From DAOTTY01 sp034437575 (lineage in GTDB: Bacteria; Chloroflexota; Anaerolineae; Aggregatilineales; Phototrophicaceae): a DNA stretch of 64,000 bases. The stretch covers positions 7,818-71,817 of the forward strand of contig DAOTTY010000134.1 of the NCBI GenBank assembly GCA_034437575.1. Direction: 5' to 3'. The notes below the pieces were generated by a model. That model made no database searches. It worked only from the letters and a program-made list of their open reading frames with translations, and was not told the origin of the DNA. This document shows positions 1-6,288 of the stretch, one piece after another (position 1 is the stretch's first letter; every line of letters starts with the position of its first letter). The translations under genes and the position numbers were made by a program.

Positions 1-416
1 TTCGGCGGGCCTATAAAGAACAGCAAAACGGTCGCCGCCTGATGCTGGTGGCAGACTACAACGGCTATCCGATTGGGCGGCTGTTTGTGCTGTTCACCAG
101 CAGCGATAACTTCATTGCGAATGGCAGCACCCGCGCCTACCTGTACTCGTTTTACATCATGACGCCGTTTCGCGGGCTGGGCATTGGCAGCCATATGGTG
201 CGCTATGCCGAGGCTGTGTTGATTGAGCGCGGCTTCCAGTTTGCCACGATTGCCGTCGCCAAGCAGAACAGCGGGGCGCTGCGCCTGTACGAGCGGCTGC
301 ACTATACCCATGTGCGCGAAGACCCCGGCAGGTGGAGCTATACCGATCACATTGGGCGCACGCACCGGGTGCAAGAACCGTGCTGGATTTTGGAAAAAGC
401 TTTACAAAACCCATAA
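1..416 (+). CDS. GNAT family N-acetyltransferase, 5' end cut by window edge
   Basis: The frame is open from the left edge (codons from base 3) and ends with TAA at 414-416, so the N-terminus lies outside the window; the ATG at 42 is probably internal. The visible part has the GNAT core: a beta strand ending in YSFYIMTPFRGLGIGSHM, in which RGLGIG is the acetyl-CoA pyrophosphate loop (motif A), then a helix, and further on NSGALRLYERLHYTHV, the usual C-terminal N-x-x-A-x-x-x-Y-x-x-x-GF-like segment of the fold. Proteins of this family move an acetyl group from acetyl-CoA to an amine in the cytoplasm. The substrate cannot be read from the sequence. No partner gene is visible downstream, since the next gene has its own promoter-like sequence. 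Confidence 0.85.
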   Translation, partial: RRAYKEQQNGRRLMLVADYNGYPIGRLFVLFTSSDNFIANGSTRAYLYSFYIMTPFRGLGIGSHMVRYAEAVLIERGFQFATIAVAKQNSGALRLYERLHYTHVREDPGRWSYTDHIGRTHRVQEPCWILEKALQNP

Positions 417-421
417 GCGGT

Positions 422-451
422 TTTACAATGCCCCATATGTGCAAATATGCT
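422..451 (+). promoter_or_regulatory. Predicted sigma-70-like promoter of the cupin gene
   Basis: A -35-like TTTACA (422-427, 5/6) is followed after 18 bases by TATGCT (446-451, 4/6). An alternative -10, TATTAT, lies at 451-456 but with a 23-base spacer. The stretch 421-480 is far richer in AT than its surroundings. Transcription would start near 458, about 64 bases before the cupin ATG. Confidence 0.45.
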
Positions 452-458
452 ATTATGA

Positions 459-478
459 CTATTACATACTTGTAATAG
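459..478. promoter_or_regulatory. Perfect 8-bp dyad at the cupin promoter, operator-like
   Basis: CTATTACA (459-466) and TGTAATAG (471-478) form a perfect inverted repeat with a 4-base centre. It sits right at the predicted transcription start of the cupin gene, where a repressor would block initiation. It could also be a weak hairpin ending the upstream acetyltransferase transcript, but no T-run follows. Confidence 0.4.
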
Positions 479-521
479 CTTATGCACCTGAAATCTGTCA
501 ACAAGATGAGGTACACGCAAT

Positions 522-848
522 ATGGCGACCAGGGAAAACGTTGTCAAAGTGACGCGCTGGACAGGCGGCAAACACCCTACCCTCTCCAATGTCACCCGCA
601 TTATGCGCGCCGAGGGTATGCGCCCCTATAAATGGGAAACCCAACCCAACCAGCGCTACGCGATTCGCAGCCACGGATACAACAAAATCCTCTACGTCAT
701 CGAAGGCTCAATGGAAATTGCGCTGCCGGATAGCAACCAGCGCACCAAGCTGCGCCCCGGTGACCGCGTGGAGATTCCAGCACGGGTACGGCACGGCAGC
801 GTCAGTGGGCGCAGCGGGGCCGTCTGTTTGGAAGCCGCCACGCAGTAG
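522..848 (+). CDS. Small single-domain cupin protein
   Basis: This 108-residue protein is one cupin beta-barrel. Cupin motif 1 is visible around RYAIRSHGYNKILYVIEGSMEI (residues about 46-66), with the usual GxxxxHxH metal signature reduced to a single His in RSHGYNK. The inter-motif stretch LRPGDRVEIPARVRH (about 77-91) fits motif 2, with its conserved PGD and a His near the end. Small cupins of this type are cytoplasmic and bind a metal or a small ligand; the specific role is unknown. The ATG follows GAGG by about ten bases. The gene is monocistronic: a promoter-like region with a dyad precedes it and about 265 bases without genes follow. Confidence 0.85.
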   Translation: MATRENVVKVTRWTGGKHPTLSNVTRIMRAEGMRPYKWETQPNQRYAIRSHGYNKILYVIEGSMEIALPDSNQRTKLRPGDRVEIPARVRHGSVSGRSGAVCLEAATQ

Positions 849-1113
849 CGTCTTCAAGCAAAACAACCTCAAAAACAATATCAGCGACAGTGTGGATAGC
901 ACCACAAGATAGCGTGGATGCCCCCTCTATCCCCCTGCCTTTTCTCTCATAGTGGGGAAAAAGGGAGCTAAAACGGTTCTCTAAGGTCCCCGCACCCCTT
1001 GTGGGCTTAGGGGTGGGGATCAGAAAACCAGTGTCCACGCTGTTCTGTACTCGTACCGCAGTCTTAATCTTTTAACATTGCCAGCCAACGCAGGCGTTCA
1101 GCGTGCTTTTTTG
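849..1113. repeat. Intergenic region with an imperfect GC-rich palindrome, possible dispersed element
   Basis: No gene is seen. The stretch from about 919 to 1035 differs in texture from its surroundings, with runs of C, then runs of G and A. It contains an imperfect stem: CACCCC (993-998) pairs with GGGGTG (1010-1015), and the flanking CCC (989-991) with GGG (1016-1018). TCAGAAAAC (1020-1028) follows directly. The same nonamer follows the GC-rich hairpin at 62813-62840. This looks like a short non-coding repeat, possibly a MITE-like element, but with only two weakly similar sites in the window that cannot be settled. Confidence 0.35.
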
Positions 1114-1824
1114 TTAACCGTCCCCAGCGATGTCTTCCAGTGAATTAAAGTCCAATATCTCGATGCATTTACGGCTCAGCTTGATATACCCGGCACCCTT
1201 GAGGTCATTCAGGATTTGGGTGGTGGTTTCGCGGTAGGTGCCCAGCATGTCAGCAAGCTGCTGGTGGGTATAGCCTTCGAGGGTGCTGCCGCCGCCGTGT
1301 TCTTCCACAAGCTGCAAAATCAGGCGGGCAATGCGCGACGGCATCCGGCGGAAAGCGATGTCTTCAAAACGCTGTTCAACGTCTAGCAGGCGGTTGCCCA
1401 TATGCTCCAAAATCCGCAGGGCCACAACCGGCTTGGCCATGAGCAGCCCTTCTACGTCGGTGCGGTTCATGATGCAAATCTTGACTTCGCCCACCGCCTC
1501 GGCAAAGGTGTTGTGCATCCGCTGGCCAATCATGCCCATGTGCCCGAACACCGCCCCTTGCTGCAACGTCTTAAAAACCAACTTGCGCCCATCCGGGGAT
1601 ACCCTGTACAGTTGAACCCGGCCCTTTTTGATAATGAAGAGGACTTCGCCGGGGTCGTCTGGCATATAAAAAATATGATTGCTCGAATACAGGCACATGC
1701 GCGTCATCCGGCTGATTTCCGTCACTTCGGCGTCCGTCAAATCCTGGAAGATTTCTACTTCGCGCAGATAGTCAAACTTTTCTTCTTCCAGTCGGGTCAT
1801 CGTTCTGGTAGTCGTAAATGCCAT
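1114..1824 (-). CDS. Crp/Fnr family transcriptional regulator
   Basis: This 236-residue protein has a cyclic-nucleotide-binding-type beta-barrel (FYMPDDPGEVLFIIKKGRVQ, then FGHMGMIG), a long dimer helix, and a C-terminal winged helix whose recognition helix region is THQQLADMLGTYRETTTQIL, close to the E-x-x-SR motif of the family. It binds palindromic DNA as a dimer. The N-terminus has no Cys cluster of the FNR type, so an oxygen-sensing iron-sulfur cluster is unlikely; the ligand is unknown. The ATG at 1824 is preferred to an upstream TTG because GAGAGGAAA lies seven or so bases before it. It is transcribed divergently from the molybdopterin oxidoreductase across a very short shared region containing a TGT-N10-ACA dyad. 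Confidence 0.92.
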   Translation of the reverse strand: MAFTTTRTMTRLEEEKFDYLREVEIFQDLTDAEVTEISRMTRMCLYSSNHIFYMPDDPGEVLFIIKKGRVQLYRVSPDGRKLVFKTLQQGAVFGHMGMIGQRMHNTFAEAVGEVKICIMNRTDVEGLLMAKPVVALRILEHMGNRLLDVEQRFEDIAFRRMPSRIARLILQLVEEHGGGSTLEGYTHQQLADMLGTYRETTTQILNDLKGAGYIKLSRKCIEILDFNSLEDIAGDG

Positions 1825-1844
1825 CGCGTTTCCTCTCAATCTAA

Positions 1845-1860
1845 TGTATGACGTTGCACA
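1845..1860. promoter_or_regulatory. TGT-N10-ACA dyad, candidate Crp/Fnr-type operator
   Basis: The 16-base sequence TGTATGACGTTGCACA has outer TGT/ACA arms and a central ACGT palindrome; 10 of 16 positions are symmetric. The TGT-N10-ACA spacing equals that of the classical Crp site. It lies in the 60-base divergent region between the Crp/Fnr-like gene and the oxidoreductase gene, next to the AT run 1861-1872, so it may serve autoregulation and control of the neighbour. Confidence 0.4.
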
Positions 1861-1884
1861 CTATATATACACGGATAACGGCCA

Positions 1885-2691
1885 ATGACCGCTGCACCTG
1901 AGCAAAGTTTGTTTCAACACCACCACCGGCACATCCCGGTGATTGACCTGGCAAGTTGGTTCCTGATTATTGACGGCCACGTTGCGAACACTCTTACATT
2001 AAACTATAGCAACTTAATGGCCATGCCCGCCATGCAATCTCAGCCCGTCATGCTGTGTAAGGGCCATTCAGACGATTGCCCCAGGCTGGCCGAGGTCACA
2101 TGGGGCGGGGTGCCCCTGGCGCAACTGCTTGACCGCGTGGGGCCAAACGACCGCGCCACCCACGCCAACATCCACAGTGCAGACGGCTACGTGACCGCCC
2201 TACCGCTGCCTGAGCTAGACAACGCCTTGCTCGCCCTCACCCTGAACGGCGCTCCCCTGCCGCCGGAACACGGCTACCCGCTGCGGCTGGTGGTGCCGGG
2301 TAAACTCGGTTACAAGCTGCCCAAGTGGATTACACATATCATCATTACTGATACGCCTGCCCTCGGCCACTGGGAACGGCGCGGCAGCGACACAGACGGC
2401 AGCGCCCGGCCCCTCATCAGCGCAGATGAATCACACAGGCGCGGGATAGCTGGCGCGGGGCTAACGCTTTCTGGAATAGCATATGGTGGGCCGCAGCCAG
2501 TCACGGCTATCGAAGCCAGCGTGGACGGCGGCCCCTGGGCACCTGTTACGCACTTCGGGGGGCAGGCAGGCCGTTTAGCCCACTGGCAAATCGCATGGCA
2601 GCCCGCCCTGCCTGGGCGCTACGCGATGCAACTGCGCGTGACCGCAGGTGACGGGCAGGCCACAACGCCCGTCATGATAGAGGTGACTTAG
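1885..2691 (+). CDS. Molybdopterin-dependent oxidoreductase, sulfite-oxidase-like
   Basis: This 268-residue protein has the sulfite-oxidase-fold core. A Cys in VMLCKGHSDD (residue about 59) is at the position of the molybdenum-ligand Cys, followed by VTWGGVPLAQLLDRVG, the family's W-x-GV-x-L-x-x-LL stretch. HGYPLRLVVPGKLGYKLPKWI (about 132-152) is the typical cofactor-binding segment. The C-terminal 80 residues, with GPQPVTAIEASVDGGPW, are the Ig-like dimerisation domain. It should bind molybdopterin and oxidise or reduce a small oxyanion or sulfoxide-like substrate, which is not identifiable. No Tat or Sec signal is visible at the N-terminus, which is unusual because many relatives are exported. 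The downstream gene starts one base after its stop and does carry a Tat signal. Confidence 0.88.
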   Translation: MTAAPEQSLFQHHHRHIPVIDLASWFLIIDGHVANTLTLNYSNLMAMPAMQSQPVMLCKGHSDDCPRLAEVTWGGVPLAQLLDRVGPNDRATHANIHSADGYVTALPLPELDNALLALTLNGAPLPPEHGYPLRLVVPGKLGYKLPKWITHIIITDTPALGHWERRGSDTDGSARPLISADESHRRGIAGAGLTLSGIAYGGPQPVTAIEASVDGGPWAPVTHFGGQAGRLAHWQIAWQPALPGRYAMQLRVTAGDGQATTPVMIEVT

Positions 2692-2692
2692 C

Positions 2693-3574
2693 ATGACCGC
2701 ACTTTCTCGTCGTGAGTTCTTACAGGCCCTTGGCATCTCCGCTGCGAGTGCCGCGCTGTTCGGCATATCTGTTGATGGCTACAGCGCCCTTGCCGCGCCG
2801 CCCGCTGCGCCGCTCCAGGGGCGCACGCTGCGCCCGACCGCCCTTTATGCCCAACCGAACCTGCAAACGCAAACCGTCAACCTGTGGCCCGATCACCTGC
2901 TAACCATCCGTGACCACAGTGCAAATTTTTACGCAACCGAGGGCGGGTATGTGCCACGCCAGCACGTCCAGCCCATGCAGCCAAACATCACCACAACGGT
3001 GATTGACACGCTGCCCGCCCACGCGGAGGTCATCGCGCCTGCTGCCGCCGTCCGCACCTACGCTGACCCACGCGCCCCATTTATCACCCAAATTGGGCAC
3101 GGCGGCGTGATGCTCATTGTTGACCGCATCGAAAACGGCTTGGGTGTGTGGTACGAAACCGCCTACGCCAACAAAATCCCGCTTGGCTGGACGCAGGCGG
3201 TTCACTGGCGCGGCCTGCCCCAGGCTACCCACCGCCGCCGCCTGCACGTCATGATAGCGGGGCACACCCTCACAACCTACGATGGCCATAACGCGCTGTT
3301 CAGCACGCCGATTGCATTACCCGCTGATTTGCCCGCTGGCGACTACATCCTGCACCGTGGGGCCATTGGCGGCACTGCTGCCTTTGTGGCTGATGACGCC
3401 TATCAGGGTGTGCCGTACACATTCAAGCTGTGTAATGGGGTGCCCATGCACGGTGCCTACTGGCACAACACTTTCGATGCAACTTACCAACCGCAGGCTG
3501 TTGAACTCAATGTGGTAGCGGCCAGGTGGCTGCACGATCAGATTTCCGAAAGCACAACCTTGACGGTGACTTAA
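2693..3574 (+). CDS. Tat-exported protein with a catalytically dead L,D-transpeptidase (YkuD) fold
   Basis: This 293-residue protein starts with a Tat-type signal (SRREFLQALG, then a hydrophobic stretch to about residue 35). The middle has two SH3-like or wall-binding stretches (VRTYADPRAPFI, WYETAYANKIPLGWT). The C-terminal part from about residue 185 matches YkuD L,D-transpeptidases of this lineage: HVMIAGHTLTTYDG, then HRGAIGGTAAF, then GVPMHGAYWHNTF (H253, H258). After that the normal SHGC catalytic motif should follow, but the gap-free aligned residues are QPQA, with Ala269 where the nucleophilic Cys belongs. The enzyme should therefore not cross-link peptidoglycan. It may bind wall or act as a scaffold. 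It is one base behind the molybdopterin gene, so the two are probably translated together. Confidence 0.82.
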   Translation: MTALSRREFLQALGISAASAALFGISVDGYSALAAPPAAPLQGRTLRPTALYAQPNLQTQTVNLWPDHLLTIRDHSANFYATEGGYVPRQHVQPMQPNITTTVIDTLPAHAEVIAPAAAVRTYADPRAPFITQIGHGGVMLIVDRIENGLGVWYETAYANKIPLGWTQAVHWRGLPQATHRRRLHVMIAGHTLTTYDGHNALFSTPIALPADLPAGDYILHRGAIGGTAAFVADDAYQGVPYTFKLCNGVPMHGAYWHNTFDATYQPQAVELNVVAARWLHDQISESTTLTVT

Positions 3575-3652
3575 AACGTAGACTGGCCCACAGAACCGTG
3601 CCAGCATAATCGGTTAGTATGTCATCAAACAGACGAACGCCACCCTATCGTA

Positions 3653-3706
3653 ACATTTCACCAGCGGCGGGCGTCTGAAATGTAAAAGGTGAAACAGGTA
3701 AAAGGT
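3653..3706. promoter_or_regulatory. Hairpin and duplicated GTAAAAGGT before the CcdA-thioredoxin gene
   Basis: ACATTTCA (3653-3660) and TGAAATGT (3676-3683) form a perfect 8-bp stem with a 15-base loop. Directly after it GTAAAAGGT occurs twice (3682-3690, 3698-3706) with a 16-base period. The second copy holds the likely ribosome binding site of the gene starting at 3717. The hairpin could end the upstream transcript weakly or control the leader. The remaining intergenic sequence, 3575-3652, shows nothing recognisable. Confidence 0.4.
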
Positions 3707-3716
3707 ACATCAACTC

Positions 3717-5336
3717 ATGGAAATCACACTTGGTCTGGCATTTGCTGCCGGATTCATCTCGTTCATTTCGCCGTGCGTGCTGCCGCTCGTTCCCGCATAC
3801 ATCAGCTACATGGGCGGGCGCGTGACCAACACCGTTGCTGCCCAGGCGGGCGGCGGCCTTCAGGTACAAGCCAACGCCTTCACGCGCATCAGCACGGGCG
3901 TCCACAGCCTGTTCTTCGTGATTGGCTTCTCGCTCGTGTTCGTCGGGGTCGGGCTGCTGTCCACGTCGTTCGTGCAGGTCGTGGGCGGTTCCAACATCAA
4001 TGCAGTGACGCAGGTCATCGGGCGGGCAGGCGGCATCGTGATTATCGTGTTTGGTTTGCACTTCATGGGCGGCCTATCGTGGTTGTTTAACCAGTTGCGC
4101 CAAAGCGAAAGCTACCTGAACACCGCCTTTAGCCTGGCAGTGGCCGTTGTGGGCACCGCCCTGATTGTGTGGGCACTTCGCATCCCGCCGTCACCACTGG
4201 CCACCGACCCGAACATCTTTCGCCAGATGATGCTGGTGCTGCCCGCAGCCACCGCGTTTAACCTGTGGCTGCTGCTGGACGGCGCGTTCACGAATCCGCG
4301 TGCGTTCTGGCTGAACCTGTTCAACAAGCTGGAAGTCGCGCTGTATGCCGATACGCGCCAGCAGATGACCGCCACCGGCCAAACCGGTTACGGCGGCACC
4401 GCGCTGATGGGGGTGGTCTTCGCAGCGGGTTGGACGCCCTGCATCGGCCCGATCTACGGCGCAATTTTGACGTTGGCGGCCAACGGCGGCAGTGTTGGGC
4501 AGGCCGGGACGATGCTGCTGGCCTACTCGCTGGGCCTGGGGATTCCGTTTATTGTCACGGCCCTGCTGCTGGACAGCGCTCAGGGGATGCTGCGCGGCCT
4601 GAACCAGTACATGGGCACCATCAAGTTAGCCAGCGGCGTCTTTTTGGTGCTGATTGGTTTCGCAGTTGCCAGCGGCCAGCTTCAGCGCTTGAGTACGGTT
4701 GGCGCTAACGGCACCTTCGCCTATAACCTTGAAGAGTGCTTCACAAGCGCGGTTGCAGGTGAGGTGCCCTGGGGCGACGTGGTAAGCTGCATCAACGAGG
4801 ATGAAACTGCCCCGCAAACGACAGCCAACACGGGCGCAAACGTCGCTGCGGCTGGCGTCGATACCATCACCGACGATGCGGACACAACCAGCGCTAACGC
4901 CAACCTCACCGTTGGCACCAACGTGGGCGACATCGCCCCCAACTTCAACACGTTTACGGCTGCTGGTCAATCAGCCAGCCTGCAAGACTATCGCGGGCAA
5001 ACGGTGCTGCTCAACTTTTGGGCGACGTGGTGCGGGCCGTGCCGCATCGAAATGCCGGAGTTCCAGGATGCGTATGACGCTCACCGCGACGATGGGTTTA
5101 CCATCCTGGCAGTGAACAATCAGGAAACCGCCCAGCAGGTGCAGGACTTTGCCGACGAGCTGAGCCTGACCTTCCCGCTGTTGATGGACTTGCAGGGCGA
5201 TATTCAGTTTCAGTATGGGGTGGTGAACTACCCCAGCACCTACCTGATTAACCCCGACGGCGTGATTACCAACCGGCACCTGGGGCCGCTGACGGCGGAC
5301 GCCATCGAGGAAATGATTAACGAAGCTGTGAGCTAA
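3717..5336 (+). CDS. CcdA/DsbD-type membrane reductant transporter fused to a TlpA/ResA-like thioredoxin
   Basis: This 539-residue fusion has two parts. Residues 1 to about 340 are a CcdA-like membrane domain with the paired Cys-Pro motifs ISPCVLPLVPAY (C20) and WTPCIGPIYG (C242), which pass electrons from cytoplasmic thioredoxin across the membrane. An extra hydrophobic insertion of about 90 residues (roughly 135-225) lies between the halves. After an acidic, Thr-rich linker (about 365-400), residues about 405-539 are a thioredoxin domain with WCGPC (C439, C442) and a cis-Pro segment NYPSTYLI, facing outside. The whole relay from membrane to extracytoplasmic thiol acceptor is thus one chain; apocytochrome c or other exported Cys proteins are likely acceptors. 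The ATG at 3717 begins a clean first membrane helix. A terminator follows at 5367. Confidence 0.93.
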   Translation: MEITLGLAFAAGFISFISPCVLPLVPAYISYMGGRVTNTVAAQAGGGLQVQANAFTRISTGVHSLFFVIGFSLVFVGVGLLSTSFVQVVGGSNINAVTQVIGRAGGIVIIVFGLHFMGGLSWLFNQLRQSESYLNTAFSLAVAVVGTALIVWALRIPPSPLATDPNIFRQMMLVLPAATAFNLWLLLDGAFTNPRAFWLNLFNKLEVALYADTRQQMTATGQTGYGGTALMGVVFAAGWTPCIGPIYGAILTLAANGGSVGQAGTMLLAYSLGLGIPFIVTALLLDSAQGMLRGLNQYMGTIKLASGVFLVLIGFAVASGQLQRLSTVGANGTFAYNLEECFTSAVAGEVPWGDVVSCINEDETAPQTTANTGANVAAAGVDTITDDADTTSANANLTVGTNVGDIAPNFNTFTAAGQSASLQDYRGQTVLLNFWATWCGPCRIEMPEFQDAYDAHRDDGFTILAVNNQETAQQVQDFADELSLTFPLLMDLQGDIQFQYGVVNYPSTYLINPDGVITNRHLGPLTADAIEEMINEAVS

Positions 5337-5366
5337 CGCTCGCTCCCACCCTCATGTAGAATACGC

Positions 5367-5401
5367 GCCGGGGTCGCCATGCAGTGTGGCCCCGGCTTTT
5401 T
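5367..5401 (+). terminator. Rho-independent terminator after the CcdA-thioredoxin gene
   Basis: GCCGGGG (5367-5373) pairs with CCCCGGC (5390-5396), and five T follow directly (5397-5401). The stem can extend inward through GCCA/TGTGG with mismatches. It lies 31 bases after the stop codon and 22 bases before the next start. Confidence 0.8.
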
Positions 5402-5422
5402 GTTTGAGAGGACATCACTTTT

Positions 5423-6202
5423 ATGACAGACACAAACAAAGGCGGGCGCGGGGTCGCCCTGGCGCTGAACAAAGGGCTGTATTGGGTCACACGCCGCTGG
5501 ATTGTGGTGGTGCTGGCATTTTTAGGGGTGTTTGCCGCGCTGCCGTTTGCCGCCCCCACCCTGATGCACCTGGGCTATACCAACGCCGCCAACGTGATCT
5601 ACTTTATGTATAAGCCGTTCTGCCATCAGTTCGGGTTCCGGTCACACTTTTTATTCGGGGAGCAGTCCGTTTACCCGCGTGAGAACACCGGCACCACGCT
5701 GATAAGCTACGAAGAGATGATTGAGCGCACCAACCCACCGGAGTTCGCCAATATCGACAACCTGTACGCGCAGTCCGGCACCACGCAATCCGAACTGCTG
5801 GATTGGGCCAACCTGCAATGGGCCGCCCGCGAGTTTGTGGGTAACGAGATGATGGGCTACAAAGTCACCGTGTGCGAGCGCGACATCTCGATTTATTTGG
5901 CGTTGTGGGTCGGCGGGCTGCTGTATGCGATCTTCCAGCGGCGGGTGCGGCCTGCCCCGCTGTGGTTGTGGTTTTTACTGGGCATCGGGCCGATTGGCGT
6001 GGACGGCTTTAGTCAACTGCTCAGCTACCCACCGTTTGAGTTTTGGCCGCCCCGCGAAACCCTGCCCATGTTCCGCGTGCTAACGGGCGCTACCTTCGGC
6101 TTTATGAATGCGTGGCTGGGCTTCCCCTACCTGGCCATGACGTTCGATGAAACCCGCACCGACCTGGAACGCAAGTTCCGCCGCGCCGGGATTAGCTACT
6201 AA
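5423..6202 (+). CDS. DUF2085 family membrane protein
   Basis: This 259-residue protein matches the DUF2085 pattern: a first membrane helix (about 27-45), a KPFCHQ motif just after it, then CERDISIYLALWVGGLLYA (about 153-171), GPIGVDGFSQLL and RVLTGATFGFMNAW. Four to five membrane helices are predicted. The conserved Cys-His-Gln and Cys-Glu-Arg-Asp groups suggest a metal or redox site at the membrane face, but the family's function is not established. Here it follows a thiol-redox membrane protein, though a terminator lies between them, so co-transcription is only partial at best. AGGA lies ten bases before the ATG. Convergent with the large TadE-like gene. Confidence 0.88.
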   Translation: MTDTNKGGRGVALALNKGLYWVTRRWIVVVLAFLGVFAALPFAAPTLMHLGYTNAANVIYFMYKPFCHQFGFRSHFLFGEQSVYPRENTGTTLISYEEMIERTNPPEFANIDNLYAQSGTTQSELLDWANLQWAAREFVGNEMMGYKVTVCERDISIYLALWVGGLLYAIFQRRVRPAPLWLWFLLGIGPIGVDGFSQLLSYPPFEFWPPRETLPMFRVLTGATFGFMNAWLGFPYLAMTFDETRTDLERKFRRAGISY

Positions 6203-6222
6203 ACCGAATAACCCCACCACAC

Positions 6223-6255
6223 AAAAAGAGCCACCCGCACCGGGTGGCTCTTCGT
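6223..6255. terminator. Bidirectional terminator between convergent genes
   Basis: GAGCCACCCG (6228-6237) and CGGGTGGCTC (6241-6250) form a perfect 10-bp stem with a 3-base loop. AAAAA (6223-6227) precedes it, giving a T-run for the minus-strand transcript. TTCGTT follows for the plus strand, which is weaker. It serves the DUF2085 gene and the large TadE-like gene. Confidence 0.88.
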
Positions 6256-6288
6256 TACAACTTGAACGAACTTAGCCAGCAGTGGGGA

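Noticed and set aside
1861..1872. TATATATAC considered as -10 of the oxidoreductase gene
   Set aside because: No matching -35 is found at 15-19 bases, so only the AT-rich character is noted, not a promoter.
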